From Fimenecus sp045545735 (lineage in GTDB: Bacteria > Bacillota > Clostridia > Oscillospirales > Acutalibacteraceae), in assembly GCA_045545735.1 (NCBI GenBank), contig JAZQBM010000010.1:124001-188000 (forward strand): DNA of 64,000 nucleotides, read 5' to 3'. The notes under the pieces were generated by a model. That model made no database searches, had not been told where the DNA came from, and was given only the letters and a program-made list of their open reading frames with translations. Shown here one piece after another: positions 7,620-16,819 of the stretch. Numbering within the stretch: position 1 is the stretch's first letter; each line of letters starts with the position of its first letter. Made by a program: the position numbers and the translations under genes.

Positions 7620-8561
7620 ATGACCTGGTTTTACAAATTAATTTCTGTGATAATGGCGTTTTTTGTGTATTCGCCAACAAGCGAAATTGCATCTTACAAT
7701 GTTCTTGAAGAAAACGAGAAACTTACATTTACTGTGCTTTCTGATGTACATCTTGAAGGCAACAATGAAGAACGCTTTGAACTTTTCGGCGAGGGGCTTC
7801 GTGACATTAACTCTGCTGAAAACAAAAGTGATGCACTTATTTTCCTTGGCGACAACACAATGAACAATCAGGTTATTGAACTTAGTGCCTTTTACGGACT
7901 TTTAAAAAAGTACAATGAAATCAATAATGTTCTTATGGTGACAGGCAATCACGACCTTTGCCCAAGTGATTACAATGTAGGCACTTATGATGATTTGCGT
8001 GACAGATTTTTCAAATACAAAAATGAGTTCATAACAGTCGAATATGATGACAGCGTTTATTACAGTTATGAAATTGATGATTACAAATTTATTGTTTTAG
8101 GTTCGGAATCTGATGCAGGAATTCAAGAAGACCTTTCTGATGAGCAGTTGACTTGGCTTGAAGAAGAACTCAACTCTGTCAAAGAAAGCGGAAAACCGAT
8201 ATTTATTTTCAACCATTATCCGCTCAACAACATTTGGGCAGATGTATGGCCCGAAGGTCACATTGGTAACGATAGCGACCGTGTTTACGAAATGCTTAAA
8301 AATTGTGGTAGTCAAGTTCTGTATTTTTCAGGACATTTACATATGGGACTTTATGACGACCATCGTGAAGTAGTTTATGACGATAATGTTACATTTGTAA
8401 ATGTGCCTGCGTTCGGTGCTGACAACACCGACGGTGACGCACATATTCAACACAAAGGAATGGGACTTCAGGTTGAAGTTTATGAAGATAACATTTTAAT
8501 TTGTGTCCGCGATTTTGCAAATCACGAATGGAAAGATATTGAATATAAAGTAAATATATAG
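7620..8561 (+). CDS. Secreted or membrane-anchored calcineurin-like phosphoesterase
   Basis: A 313-residue metallophosphoesterase. All metal-binding blocks are visible: SDVHLEG, FLGDN, VTGNHD, IFNHYPL and SGHLHMG. Residues 1-20 (MTWFYKLISVIMAFFVYSPT) are a hydrophobic N-terminal segment, so it probably acts outside the membrane. The substrate (phosphodiester, nucleotide or cell-wall polymer) cannot be told from the fold. It begins 8 bases after hemW and is likely the last gene of this run, because a strong promoter for metA starts right behind its stop. Confidence 0.85.
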   Translation: MTWFYKLISVIMAFFVYSPTSEIASYNVLEENEKLTFTVLSDVHLEGNNEERFELFGEGLRDINSAENKSDALIFLGDNTMNNQVIELSAFYGLLKKYNEINNVLMVTGNHDLCPSDYNVGTYDDLRDRFFKYKNEFITVEYDDSVYYSYEIDDYKFIVLGSESDAGIQEDLSDEQLTWLEEELNSVKESGKPIFIFNHYPLNNIWADVWPEGHIGNDSDRVYEMLKNCGSQVLYFSGHLHMGLYDDHREVVYDDNVTFVNVPAFGADNTDGDAHIQHKGMGLQVEVYEDNILICVRDFANHEWKDIEYKVNI

Positions 8562-8563
8562 GT

Positions 8564-8592
8564 TTGACAATGTATTTTTAGTGTGTTAAAAT
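8564..8592 (+). promoter_or_regulatory. Sigma-A promoter for metA
   Basis: TTGACA (8564-8569), a 17-base spacer and TAAAAT (8587-8592) form a near-consensus promoter 35 bases ahead of the metA start. The resulting leader would be about 28 bases, too short for a SAM or T-box riboswitch. Confidence 0.85.
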
Positions 8593-8626
8593 ACTATCTT
8601 GCATATTGAAGAAAGGAGTGGTACGA

Positions 8627-9544
8627 ATGCCTATTAAAATTGATGACCAATTACCCGCAAGACACAACTTAGAATTGGAGAATATTTTCGTTATGACAGA
8701 GCAAAGAGCATCTTTGCAGGACATTCGTCCGCTTAAAATTATTCTTCTTAACTTAATGCCTACAAAAATCGAGACTGAAACTCAAATTTTGAGATTGTTA
8801 AGTAATTCACCTTTACAGGTTGAAGTTGAACTTTTGCAGGTTGCTACTCACGAAAGCAAAAATACAAGTAAAGAGCATATGCTAAAATTTTACAAGACTT
8901 TTGATGATATTAAAGACCAAAAATTTGACGGTATGATAGTTACAGGGGCTCCCGTTGAAATGATGCCTTTTGAAGAGGTTGACTATTGGGACGAACTGTG
9001 CAGAATCTTCGAATGGGCAAAAAGCCACGTTTATTCATCATTCCACATTTGTTGGGGTGCTCAGGCGGCTCTTTATTACCACTACGGTATTCCAAAATAC
9101 AAGTTGCCCGAGAAAATGTTTGGTATTTTCCCACACAAACCACTTGATATGTATCATCCTTTACTTCGTGGTTTCAGCGACTTATTCTATGTGCCACATT
9201 CAAGACATACTGAAACTAAAAAAGAAGATATTGCACTTGTTAAAGACTTGCAAATCCTTTCTTATTCAGAGATTTCAGGTGTTCACCTTGTGGCTGATAT
9301 GGAATGCAGAAACTTCTACTGCACAGGTCATAGTGAATATGACAGCGACACACTTGCTCGTGAGTATTTTAGGGATTTACACAAGGGATTAGACATTAAA
9401 ATTCCATACAACTATTTCCCGAACGACGACACACGCCTTACCCCACCACTTACTTGGCGAGGTGCAGGTAGTCTTTTATTCCAGAATTGGCTTAATTACT
9501 TTGTGTATCAACGCACACCTTATGATGTTAATGAGATTAAATAA
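8627..9544 (+). CDS. metA: Homoserine O-acetyltransferase, MetA family
   Basis: A 305-residue MetA-type homoserine acyltransferase, first committed step of methionine synthesis. The catalytic triad is visible as Cys142 (FHICWGAQ), His235 and Glu237 (CTGHSEYD); Lys47 (MPTKIETE) is also present. Position 111 is Glu (TGAPVEMM), the residue that in Bacillus MetA goes with acetyl-CoA rather than the succinyl-CoA used by the Gly111 enzyme of E. coli; acetyltransferase is therefore the better call. The ATG at 8627 follows AAAGGAG; a TTG seven codons upstream is unlikely. It is monocistronic, between its own promoter and terminator. Confidence 0.95.
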   Translation: MPIKIDDQLPARHNLELENIFVMTEQRASLQDIRPLKIILLNLMPTKIETETQILRLLSNSPLQVEVELLQVATHESKNTSKEHMLKFYKTFDDIKDQKFDGMIVTGAPVEMMPFEEVDYWDELCRIFEWAKSHVYSSFHICWGAQAALYYHYGIPKYKLPEKMFGIFPHKPLDMYHPLLRGFSDLFYVPHSRHTETKKEDIALVKDLQILSYSEISGVHLVADMECRNFYCTGHSEYDSDTLAREYFRDLHKGLDIKIPYNYFPNDDTRLTPPLTWRGAGSLLFQNWLNYFVYQRTPYDVNEIK

Positions 9545-9548
9545 AAAT

Positions 9549-9580
9549 ACCGAACAGATTAATTTCTGTTCGGTTTGTTT
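9549..9580 (+). terminator. Rho-independent terminator after metA
   Basis: A 9-base perfect stem (ACCGAACAG / CTGTTCGGT) with an 8-base loop is followed by TTGTTTTATT, 4 bases after the metA stop. Confidence 0.9.
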
Positions 9581-9618
9581 TATTATAAAAACGAGTTTAG
9601 CAAAATTGAGTTTGTAAA

Positions 9619-9688
9619 ACTCAATTCGTAATGCGTAATTCGGAATTCGTAATTAAGTATCTGCGACGCAATCTATAATCGCAACGCA
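9619..9688 (-). repeat. Dispersed intergenic repeat, copy 2
   Basis: The inverted partner of 1461-1530, with three mismatches over 70 bases. It fills the space between the converging metA and copA genes. It is flanked by a small GAGTTTGTAAAACTC hairpin (9608-9622) and by a run of four variants of the word TTTGCA(T/C)TTTGC at about 9698-9727. Confidence 0.85.
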
Positions 9689-9750
9689 GTGACCACACTT
9701 TGCATTTTGCATTTTGCACTTTGCACTCTGTTCGCCAAACTCTAATCTAT

Positions 9751-12234
9751 TTATTCTATCACCTTATAACCCTGTTCTTCAACTGCTTTTTTGAGTGTTA
9801 CAGGTGCTGCATCTGCATCAAGAGTAACTATTGCAGTACCGTCTTTATGGTTTACGATTGCTTCTCTTACTTCTGCTACACCTTCAAGTGCTTTTTTAAC
9901 GTGAGCCTCACAGTGTGGGCACATCATACCTTCAATTTTCATTGTGATTTGCATAGGTTTATTCTCCTTTATTTTTGATTTTACTTTTTTATCTTTTTTC
10001 CCATTACGAATGTCCTTGAAATTAAGACGTAACGCATTTGATACCACGCAGAACGACGACAAGCTCATAGCCGCCGCACCAAACATTGGATTTAGTTCCC
10101 AACCGAAAAGATTTATAAATAAGCCTGCAGCAAGTGGGATTCCAATTGCATTATAGAAAAATGCCCAGAAAAGATTTTCGTGAATATTTTTAAGCGTTGC
10201 TCGACTTAAGCGGATTGCAGCGGGCACATCGGAAAGTTTACTATTCATAAGAACAACGTCAGCAGACTCAATTGCAACGTCTGTTCCTGCTCCGATTGCA
10301 ATACCCATATCGGCACGAGTAAGGGCTGGAGCATCGTTAATGCCGTCTCCTACCATCATAACTTTGCCTTTATCTTTAAGAGTACGAATAACTTTTTCTT
10401 TGCCGTCAGGAAGTACTCCTGCAACAACTTCGTCAACACCTGCAATTTTGCCGATTGCGTTGGCGGTTTTTTCATTATCACCCGTAAGCATTACTACTTT
10501 TATTCCCATATTCTGCAATTCTTTAATTGCTTGTGGACTATCTTCTTTAATAACATCGGCTACGGCTATTATGCCCAAAAGTTTGTTATCAATGCTGAAA
10601 AGTAGTGGTGTTTTTCCATCTTCAGCAAGAGTTTCGGCAGTTTTAATTGTATTTTCGTCAATCGAAATCTGTTCACTTATAAATTTAAGGCTACCACCAT
10701 AAAGTGCTTTTCCGTTTAATTCTGCCGTTACACCGTTACCCGAAAGTGCTTTGAAATTTTGCACTTCTGTTGGTGTTATTTTCAGTTCATTACCCTTTTC
10801 AACGATTGCTTTTGCTAATGGATGCTCACTCTTGACTTCAAGAGAATATGCAAAGTTCAAAAGTTGGTCTTCTGTTATGTCTATTGGGATTATATCAGTA
10901 ACCTTTGGTTGACCGAGTGTAATCGTACCCGTTTTGTCAAGGACAACTGTATTCACTCTGCCTGTTTCTTCTAACGATACTGCAGTTTTGAAAAGAATAC
11001 CATTTTTAGCACCTACACCGTTACCAACCATAATTGCAACTGGTGTAGCAAGCCCTAATGCACAGGGGCAACTGATTACAAGAACAGAAATTCCGCGAGC
11101 AAGGGCAAAACCTACACTCTGCCCTGCAATCAGCCAACCGATAATAGTAATTGTAGCAATTATGATTACGGCAGGTACAAAAATGCCCGAAACCTTGTCA
11201 GCAATTTTTGCGATTGGTGCTTTTGTTGCGGCGGCATCACTTACCATTTTAATAATCTGTGAAAGAGTTGTATCTTCACCGACACGCAAAGCTTCACATT
11301 TAATAAATCCCGACTGATTTATTGTACCGCCCGAAACTCTGTCCCCCACGTTTTTATCAACGGGAATGCTCTCGCCAGTTAAGGCTGACTCGTCAACTGC
11401 GGTATGTCCGTCAATTATTACACCGTCAACTGAAATCTGTTCCCCTGGGCGAACTACGAATATATCGCCTTTTTTAACTTGTTCAATCGGTACTTCCGTT
11501 TCAATGCCGTCAATAAGAATTATTGCATTTTTTGGTGCTAACTTCATTAAAGATTTAAGTGCATCAGTTGTCTTACCTTTTGAACGGGCTTCAAGCATTT
11601 TGCCAACTGTTATAAGCGTCAAAATCATTGCAGCGGATTCAAAATAGAACTCGTGAAGATAATGATGAGCCATTTCTACATTCGCGGTCATTTTAAAAAG
11701 CACATAAGTACTGTATATGAATGATGCACCCGAGCCGAGAGCCACGAGAGTGTCCATATTCGGTGATTTATGAATAAGTCCTTTAAATCCGTTTATAAAG
11801 AATTTTTGGTTGATTACCATAACAATAATTGTTAATAATAATTCTAAAAGTGCTGTTGCAAGTGGGTTTGTTGCAAGAATTTCAGGCAACCACCAACCCC
11901 ACATTACATGCCCCATTGAGATATACATTAAAACTATTAAAAATCCCAATGATGCCACAAGTCGTCTTTTAAGTTTTGGTGTTTCTGTGTCTTTTAATGC
12001 ATCGTCATCTTTTAATTTTGACGGTGTATTTTTTTGGTCTTTAAGGCTTGCACCGTAACCCGCATCTGTAACGGCTTTAATTATAGCATTTGTGTCCGCA
12101 GAGCCCTCAACACCCATTGAATTGGTGAGCAAACTGACAGAACAAGAATTTACACCGTCAACAGAATTGACCGCTTTTTCAACGCGTGCAACGCAGGCAG
12201 CACAACTCATACCCGTAATATTAAATTGTGTCAT
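9751..12234 (-). CDS. copA: Copper-exporting P1B-type ATPase with N- and C-terminal HMA domains
   Basis: An 827-residue copper ATPase that exports Cu(I) across the membrane. Domains in order: an N-terminal heavy-metal-associated domain (GMSCAAC, about 8-14), membrane helices from about 90, actuator loop with TGES (286-289), CPC (389-391) in the metal-binding helix, phosphorylation site DKTGT (433-437), His-Pro (471-472), TGDN and GDGINDAP (629-636), late membrane helices with YNAIGIPLAAG and MSLSSFC, which hold the Cu(I) ligands, then an extra C-terminal HMA domain (MMCPHC, 770-775) after a Lys-rich linker. AGGTGGG precedes the ATG. It follows folD by 37 bases on the same strand and may be read from that run. 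No CsoR or CopY repressor is in view. Confidence 0.95.
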   Translation of the reverse strand: MTQFNITGMSCAACVARVEKAVNSVDGVNSCSVSLLTNSMGVEGSADTNAIIKAVTDAGYGASLKDQKNTPSKLKDDDALKDTETPKLKRRLVASLGFLIVLMYISMGHVMWGWWLPEILATNPLATALLELLLTIIVMVINQKFFINGFKGLIHKSPNMDTLVALGSGASFIYSTYVLFKMTANVEMAHHYLHEFYFESAAMILTLITVGKMLEARSKGKTTDALKSLMKLAPKNAIILIDGIETEVPIEQVKKGDIFVVRPGEQISVDGVIIDGHTAVDESALTGESIPVDKNVGDRVSGGTINQSGFIKCEALRVGEDTTLSQIIKMVSDAAATKAPIAKIADKVSGIFVPAVIIIATITIIGWLIAGQSVGFALARGISVLVISCPCALGLATPVAIMVGNGVGAKNGILFKTAVSLEETGRVNTVVLDKTGTITLGQPKVTDIIPIDITEDQLLNFAYSLEVKSEHPLAKAIVEKGNELKITPTEVQNFKALSGNGVTAELNGKALYGGSLKFISEQISIDENTIKTAETLAEDGKTPLLFSIDNKLLGIIAVADVIKEDSPQAIKELQNMGIKVVMLTGDNEKTANAIGKIAGVDEVVAGVLPDGKEKVIRTLKDKGKVMMVGDGINDAPALTRADMGIAIGAGTDVAIESADVVLMNSKLSDVPAAIRLSRATLKNIHENLFWAFFYNAIGIPLAAGLFINLFGWELNPMFGAAAMSLSSFCVVSNALRLNFKDIRNGKKDKKVKSKIKENKPMQITMKIEGMMCPHCEAHVKKALEGVAEVREAIVNHKDGTAIVTLDADAAPVTLKKAVEEQGYKVIE

Positions 12235-12271
12235 TTACCCACCTACTTTCACAATGTATTGCGGAAAAAAT

Positions 12272-13120
12272 CTATTTTTTGTGATTTTGTGATGCTGTTA
12301 AGGTGTTTTTCAATAACATTGTAATCGTCATTGGACCTACGCCACCGGGGACGGGTGTAATGAACGAGCACTTATCTTTAACCGTTTCAAAATCAACGTC
12401 ACCACAAAGTTTGCCCTCTGCATTTCTGTTCATACCAACGTCAATTACAACTGCACCATCTTTAACCATATCAGGTGTTACAAAATATGCTTTACCTACT
12501 GCGGCTACAAGAATATCAGCACGACGAGTTACTTCAGCAAGGTCTTTTGTTCTTGAATGACAGATTGTAACTGTACCATTTTGACCTAATAAAAGCATTG
12601 CCATAGGCTTGCCAACAATATTACTTCTGCCGATTACAACACACTCTTTACCCTCAACAGAAATATCATAATATTTAAGCATTTCCATAATTCCTGCTGG
12701 TGTGCAAGGCAAAAACGAATGGTCGCCAATCATAATATGACCTGTGTTTACAGGGTGGAATGCGTCAACGTCTTTATGTGGAGCAATTGCATTAAGTACT
12801 TTTTTCTCATCAATCTGTTTTGGTAATGGTAACTGACAAAGAATACCGTCAACATTGTCGTCATTATTGAGTTTTTCTACTAATTCAAGCAATTCTTCAG
12901 TTGTAGTTTCTTCGGGGAGTGCATATTCAAAAGACTCCATACCCACTTCTGCACAACCTTTTTTCTTATTGTTCACATAAACACGTGAAGCAGGGTTATT
13001 ACCTACAATTACAACCGCAAGTCCTGTTTTTTTGCCTTGTTCGTTGAGTTTTTCAACCTCTGCTTTAATTTCGTTCCTTACAGATGCTGAAACTTCTTTA
13101 CCATCAATGATTTTATACAT
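12272..13120 (-). CDS. folD: Methylenetetrahydrofolate dehydrogenase/cyclohydrolase
   Basis: A 282-residue bifunctional FolD, interconverting 5,10-methylene-THF and 10-formyl-THF with NADP in the cytosol. Signatures: VVIVGNNPASRVYVNNKKKG with the catalytic Lys in the YVxxKxK-like motif, the DGILCQLPLPKQID stretch, the GRSNIVGKPM nucleotide loop and the C-terminal TPVPGGVGPMTI motif. Start at 13120 is preceded by GGAGAG and gives the normal N-terminus (MYKIIDGKEVS). It overlaps the lgt stop by 8 bases (ATGTATAA), so lgt and folD are coupled. Confidence 0.97.
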   Translation of the reverse strand: MYKIIDGKEVSASVRNEIKAEVEKLNEQGKKTGLAVVIVGNNPASRVYVNNKKKGCAEVGMESFEYALPEETTTEELLELVEKLNNDDNVDGILCQLPLPKQIDEKKVLNAIAPHKDVDAFHPVNTGHIMIGDHSFLPCTPAGIMEMLKYYDISVEGKECVVIGRSNIVGKPMAMLLLGQNGTVTICHSRTKDLAEVTRRADILVAAVGKAYFVTPDMVKDGAVVIDVGMNRNAEGKLCGDVDFETVKDKCSFITPVPGGVGPMTITMLLKNTLTASQNHKK

Positions 13121-14042
13121 TTTTTCTCTCCTTATAAGCCTTAACAACTGCTTCTTTTTCGCGTTTCACCTGTACAAGTTTTACAATAGTCAATGCAATA
13201 CACGAAATCGCAAGTGCAAGTGACACAACCTGAGATACACGAATATTAGTTTCTCCTATATAAAGGCTATCAATACGAAGTCCTTCAACAACGGCTCTTT
13301 CAAGACCGTAAATAATGCCGTAACCAAGAATTAACTGACCGTCAAACTTATAGAACTTTTTGCAAACAATATAAAGAACTACAAATCCTAAAAGGCACCA
13401 CACAGATTCATAAAGGAATGTGGGGTGAACGGTTCCGCCTGACTCCATATAAATGCCGTTTTCTGCAAGAGAACTGTAGTGAGCATTTATGTAGTCTTGG
13501 ATTTTATCGCTTGTCATACCCCAAGGCAAATCTGTATTAATACCGAATGCTTCTTGATTTGTGAAGTTGCCCCATCTGCCTATTCCTTGACCAATAAGCA
13601 AACTCATACCTGCTAAATCGAGAAGTTTTAAGAATGGTAAATCAACTTTTTTGCATACAAAATATGCGGCGAGAAGTCCGCCTATAATACCGCCGTAAAT
13701 AGCAAGTCCGCCCTCCCATATTTTGAATATAGAAAGTAAATCGTCTTTATAGTTATCCCATTGGAAAATAACGTAGTAAAGTCTTGCACCTATAATTCCG
13801 CCCATTGTTCCCCAAATGAGAACATCAAGCATTTTATCAATGCTCATTTTCCATTTATAAGCCATTCTTCCACCGAAAAGCACCGCAAGAATAAAGCCGA
13901 ATGCAATTATTACACCATAAAACTTGATTGTAATATCAATGTCCCAACCGGGAATTGTGAATTCTACAAGATTTTCATACACGTTAAAATACAAGTCCAA
14001 CCCCGGAAACTCAACACGTGTATAGTCTGTCAACCATTTCAT
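13113..14042 (-). CDS. lgt: Prolipoprotein diacylglyceryl transferase
   Basis: A 309-residue membrane enzyme with about seven helices that moves diacylglycerol from phosphatidylglycerol to the lipobox cysteine of prelipoproteins. The Lgt signature GRWGNFTNQEAFG is intact, as are YGGIIGGLLAAYF, the HPTFLYESVW motif and a C-terminal GLERAVVEGLRIDSLY stretch. Its N-terminal 35 residues precede the first helix and are somewhat longer than in short Lgt forms. The substrate lipoproteins likely include the binding protein at 20527-22110. The gene lies between the M16 peptidase pair and folD on the same strand. Confidence 0.95.
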   Translation of the reverse strand: MKWLTDYTRVEFPGLDLYFNVYENLVEFTIPGWDIDITIKFYGVIIAFGFILAVLFGGRMAYKWKMSIDKMLDVLIWGTMGGIIGARLYYVIFQWDNYKDDLLSIFKIWEGGLAIYGGIIGGLLAAYFVCKKVDLPFLKLLDLAGMSLLIGQGIGRWGNFTNQEAFGINTDLPWGMTSDKIQDYINAHYSSLAENGIYMESGGTVHPTFLYESVWCLLGFVVLYIVCKKFYKFDGQLILGYGIIYGLERAVVEGLRIDSLYIGETNIRVSQVVSLALAISCIALTIVKLVQVKREKEAVVKAYKERKNV

Positions 14043-14060
14043 AAAATGTTCTCCTTAAAA

Positions 14061-15332
14061 TTATTTTATTACAGACATTGAAGAATTTTCAATGTTAAAC
14101 GCAGTTTTAAGTCGTCTGTCAATATCTTCAGCCGTTATGCTTTCAAGAATTGCAAGTTGGTCATAAAGGCCCTCGCCGTTAAAATACGCACTTATAAGTG
14201 AATTGCTGATTGAATCAATACTGTCAAAATCCATTATAAGACTACCGTAATGCTTTTTCTTGATACGCTCAAATGTTTCACGGTCAACACCGTCTTTCAT
14301 AACACGTGAAATTTCTGCATTTATTCTTTCACGGACTTTCTCGGGCTCTGCACTTTCACCGTTGAAAATATGAGCAGAATAGCCGTAACCCTCAAAATAT
14401 TCTGTATCAAATGTTGTATTTATAAGATTATCTTTAAGCATTTCTTCATAAAGTGAAGATGTTGGCCCTGCAAGAATATCAAGTAAAATTCCGCTTTCCA
14501 TTGACTCTTTAAGAGTTCTTGACGGAGTTTTAATATTTTCTTTGAAACCTATTGCAAAAATCGGCATTGCAACTGACAAATGACGTTCAGCATAATTTTC
14601 AACCACATTTTCGGGCTCAATCTGGAATTTACGCTCAACCGTTTTGCTCTGTTTTGGTTTAAGCATTTTGTCTGCAATCTTCAAAACTTGCTCAACTGTT
14701 ACATTACCTGCAACGGCAAGTGCCATATTGGCAGGGTTATAAAAAGTATCATAGCACTCATAAAGTAAATCCGCGGTAATGTGGCTGATTGATTCCACTG
14801 TTCCTGCAATATCAATTCGAACGGGGTGATTATGATACATAGCACGAAGAAGTACGAATAAAGATTCCCAACCCGGTTCATCTTCATACATTCTGATTTC
14901 CTGACCGATAATTCCTTGCTCTTTTTGCACTGTCTGTTCTATAAAGTAAGGATTGCTTACAAAATCGAGAAGAATCTCAAGAGAATCTTCAAAATTACCA
15001 CTACATTGGAAAAGATAACAAGTTTTATCGAATGAAGTATATGCGTTTGCACTTGCACCTGTTTTTGCATATCGTGCAAAAGCATCTAATTCTTCACTTT
15101 CAAAAAGTTTATGTTCAAGGAAATGTGCAATACCCTCAGGAACTTCTGTAAAATCTTTTTCGCCCTCTTTTTTGAAGCAAGTATCAATTGAACCGTATTT
15201 TGTTCCGAATACTGCATAAGTCGACGAATAATTCTCTTTAGGATACACAAAAATCTTAAAGCCTGAAGAATGGTCAATTTCGTAATAACTGTCTTTTAAC
15301 AATTCATTTCTGATTTCTTTAATATTACTCAT
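14061..15332 (-). CDS. ymfH: M16 family zinc peptidase, YmfH-like (active partner)
   Basis: A 423-residue M16B peptidase subunit. The inverted zinc motif HxxEH is present (GIAHFLEHKLF), with the downstream Glu region (NAYTSFDKTCYLF, and the EQGIIGQEIRMYEDEP helix) as in YmfH-type proteins. It forms a pair with the following upstream gene, which lacks the zinc motif; such pairs are known in Bacillus and relatives as heterodimeric peptidases handling peptides or signals. The start at 15332 is preceded by GGGGAGGG; the open frame extends 14 codons upstream, but that region belongs to the other subunit. Overlap with it is 8 bases (ATGAGTAA). Confidence 0.88.
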   Translation of the reverse strand: MSNIKEIRNELLKDSYYEIDHSSGFKIFVYPKENYSSTYAVFGTKYGSIDTCFKKEGEKDFTEVPEGIAHFLEHKLFESEELDAFARYAKTGASANAYTSFDKTCYLFQCSGNFEDSLEILLDFVSNPYFIEQTVQKEQGIIGQEIRMYEDEPGWESLFVLLRAMYHNHPVRIDIAGTVESISHITADLLYECYDTFYNPANMALAVAGNVTVEQVLKIADKMLKPKQSKTVERKFQIEPENVVENYAERHLSVAMPIFAIGFKENIKTPSRTLKESMESGILLDILAGPTSSLYEEMLKDNLINTTFDTEYFEGYGYSAHIFNGESAEPEKVRERINAEISRVMKDGVDRETFERIKKKHYGSLIMDFDSIDSISNSLISAYFNGEGLYDQLAILESITAEDIDRRLKTAFNIENSSMSVIK

Positions 15333-16605
15333 TGTCTGCACCCTCCCCTTTAAGAAGATAAACGGTATCAACACTTACTTTTTTTGCACATTCAATTACC
15401 TGCTCACGTGTAACTTGCGAAATCTTTTCTGCAAATTCAGGACCGCTGACGATTTGCTCATCAAAATCCTGTGAACTATAAAAATTACATACTGCAACGG
15501 GCGAATCTTCAACGCCTTTGAAAGCATCTGACAAAGCGATAATTGACGAGTTAAAATCCTCGTCTGTAAACTCGCCTTTTTTCATAATATCAAGTTGATT
15601 GAATATTTCATTAACTGCTTTTTCGTAATTTTCTTCTTCAATTCCGCTTTGAACAAGAATTATACCTTTTTCACGTACAAGTCTTGCACCACAATAATAG
15701 CAAAGGCTCATTTTTTCGCGGACATTTAAAAACAATCTTGAATATGGTCCGCCACCGAAAATGTCAGTCATAACACGGAATGCAAAATAGTCGTCATTAC
15801 TGTCATTCATTCCTGCACGAAGTCCGATTACAAGTTTTGCCTGGTTAACTTCCATTTCTTCTGTAAAATAACGGATTTCATCGGCTTTTGTAATGAAAAT
15901 TGTTTCAAGTTTTGCGGGATTTCTGTTTTCAATATTATCTGCAAACGTTTTAAACTTACTTGTAAGCATTTCGCTGTTGATACTACCGCAAGCCGTAACT
16001 ACAACAGTTGATTCTGTCATCATATTTTTATATGCAGACAAAAGTGCTTTATTATCAAGCAACTTTACGTCTTTTTCAAGTTTTTCGTGGTCAATTCCAT
16101 AAGGCTCGTCTTTACACATAAGTTGACGAAGTCTTGTTACTGCATAAGAACGCTTATCATTTTTAAGTGCTTCAATATTTTCAAGGGTAAATCTTATTTC
16201 ACGTGCTGTAAATTCTTCGTCAAAGCCGTTTTCAGTACAATTAGGATTTTCAAGAATATCCACAAGAAAATCTACAGCTTCTTCTGAAATCAAATTACCG
16301 TCAAGGGTGAATTTATCGTCAAGCACTTCCACTGAAAAGCGTATTCTGACTTTTTCGCCGACGGTTGCAATTGATGCATCAAAACAAGCATCATACATAC
16401 CCTCAACTTTTGAATTGAAAGTTTTTATAGTATTATAGCGTTTTGACGTATGCCCCATAAGAGATGCCAAAACATTAAGTGCAGCAAAGTGCTCGTTTAT
16501 AGGCAAATAAAAATCAACCTTAATGCAATTTGTTTTGAACTTGTTACTATTTATGCAAAGTAACTTTACACCTTTTGCAATTTCAGTATAAGATTTACTG
16601 TTCAT
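15325..16605 (-). CDS. ymfF: M16 family peptidase-like protein, YmfF-like (inactive partner)
   Basis: A 426-residue M16 fold protein without HxxEH: where the zinc site should be it reads NVLASLMGHTSKRY. It keeps the substrate-side features of M16 chains, including a GGGPYSRLFLNVREK segment with the conserved R/Y pattern that closes over substrate. It is the first gene of the minus-strand run ymfF-ymfH-lgt-folD. AAGGGTG lies 8 bases before the ATG, and an extended -10 candidate (TGGTATATT) lies about 35 bases further up. Identity as the non-catalytic subunit is well supported; the substrate is unknown. Confidence 0.87.
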   Translation of the reverse strand: MNSKSYTEIAKGVKLLCINSNKFKTNCIKVDFYLPINEHFAALNVLASLMGHTSKRYNTIKTFNSKVEGMYDACFDASIATVGEKVRIRFSVEVLDDKFTLDGNLISEEAVDFLVDILENPNCTENGFDEEFTAREIRFTLENIEALKNDKRSYAVTRLRQLMCKDEPYGIDHEKLEKDVKLLDNKALLSAYKNMMTESTVVVTACGSINSEMLTSKFKTFADNIENRNPAKLETIFITKADEIRYFTEEMEVNQAKLVIGLRAGMNDSNDDYFAFRVMTDIFGGGPYSRLFLNVREKMSLCYYCGARLVREKGIILVQSGIEEENYEKAVNEIFNQLDIMKKGEFTDEDFNSSIIALSDAFKGVEDSPVAVCNFYSSQDFDEQIVSGPEFAEKISQVTREQVIECAKKVSVDTVYLLKGEGADNE

Positions 16606-16746
16606 TTAAGTTTCACCCTTATATCATAGATAAACTTTAATATACCATATTTTGCAAGTTTTTTCTACTATTTTAATAATTTATTTTCATTTCTGTTTAT
16701 TTTTCCCGTAAAATGACTAAAATATAATAAATCAAAAAATAAAATG

Positions 16747-16775
16747 TTGACTTTATTTTAAAATTACAATAAAAT
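16747..16775 (+). promoter_or_regulatory. Sigma-A promoter for the radical SAM gene
   Basis: TTGACT (16747-16752), 17-base spacer and TAAAAT (16770-16775), 45 bases upstream of the start at 16820. Confidence 0.8.
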
Positions 16776-16819
16776 AGATTAGATATCGAATTTTAACTAA
16801 ATCTATGAAAGGAAGCATT

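Noticed and set aside
8593..8626. Possible SAM or T-box riboswitch ahead of metA
   Set aside because: The space between the -10 box and the start is only about 34 bases, too short to hold either element.
9698..9727. Tandem TTTGCATTTTGC words resembling a short repeat array
   Set aside because: Units are only about 7 bases with no spacers, so it is not CRISPR; treated as decoration of the dispersed repeat.
10340..11647. Several plus-strand open frames up to 127 codons inside copA
   Set aside because: They mirror the codon pattern of copA on the opposite strand; copA has full motif support.
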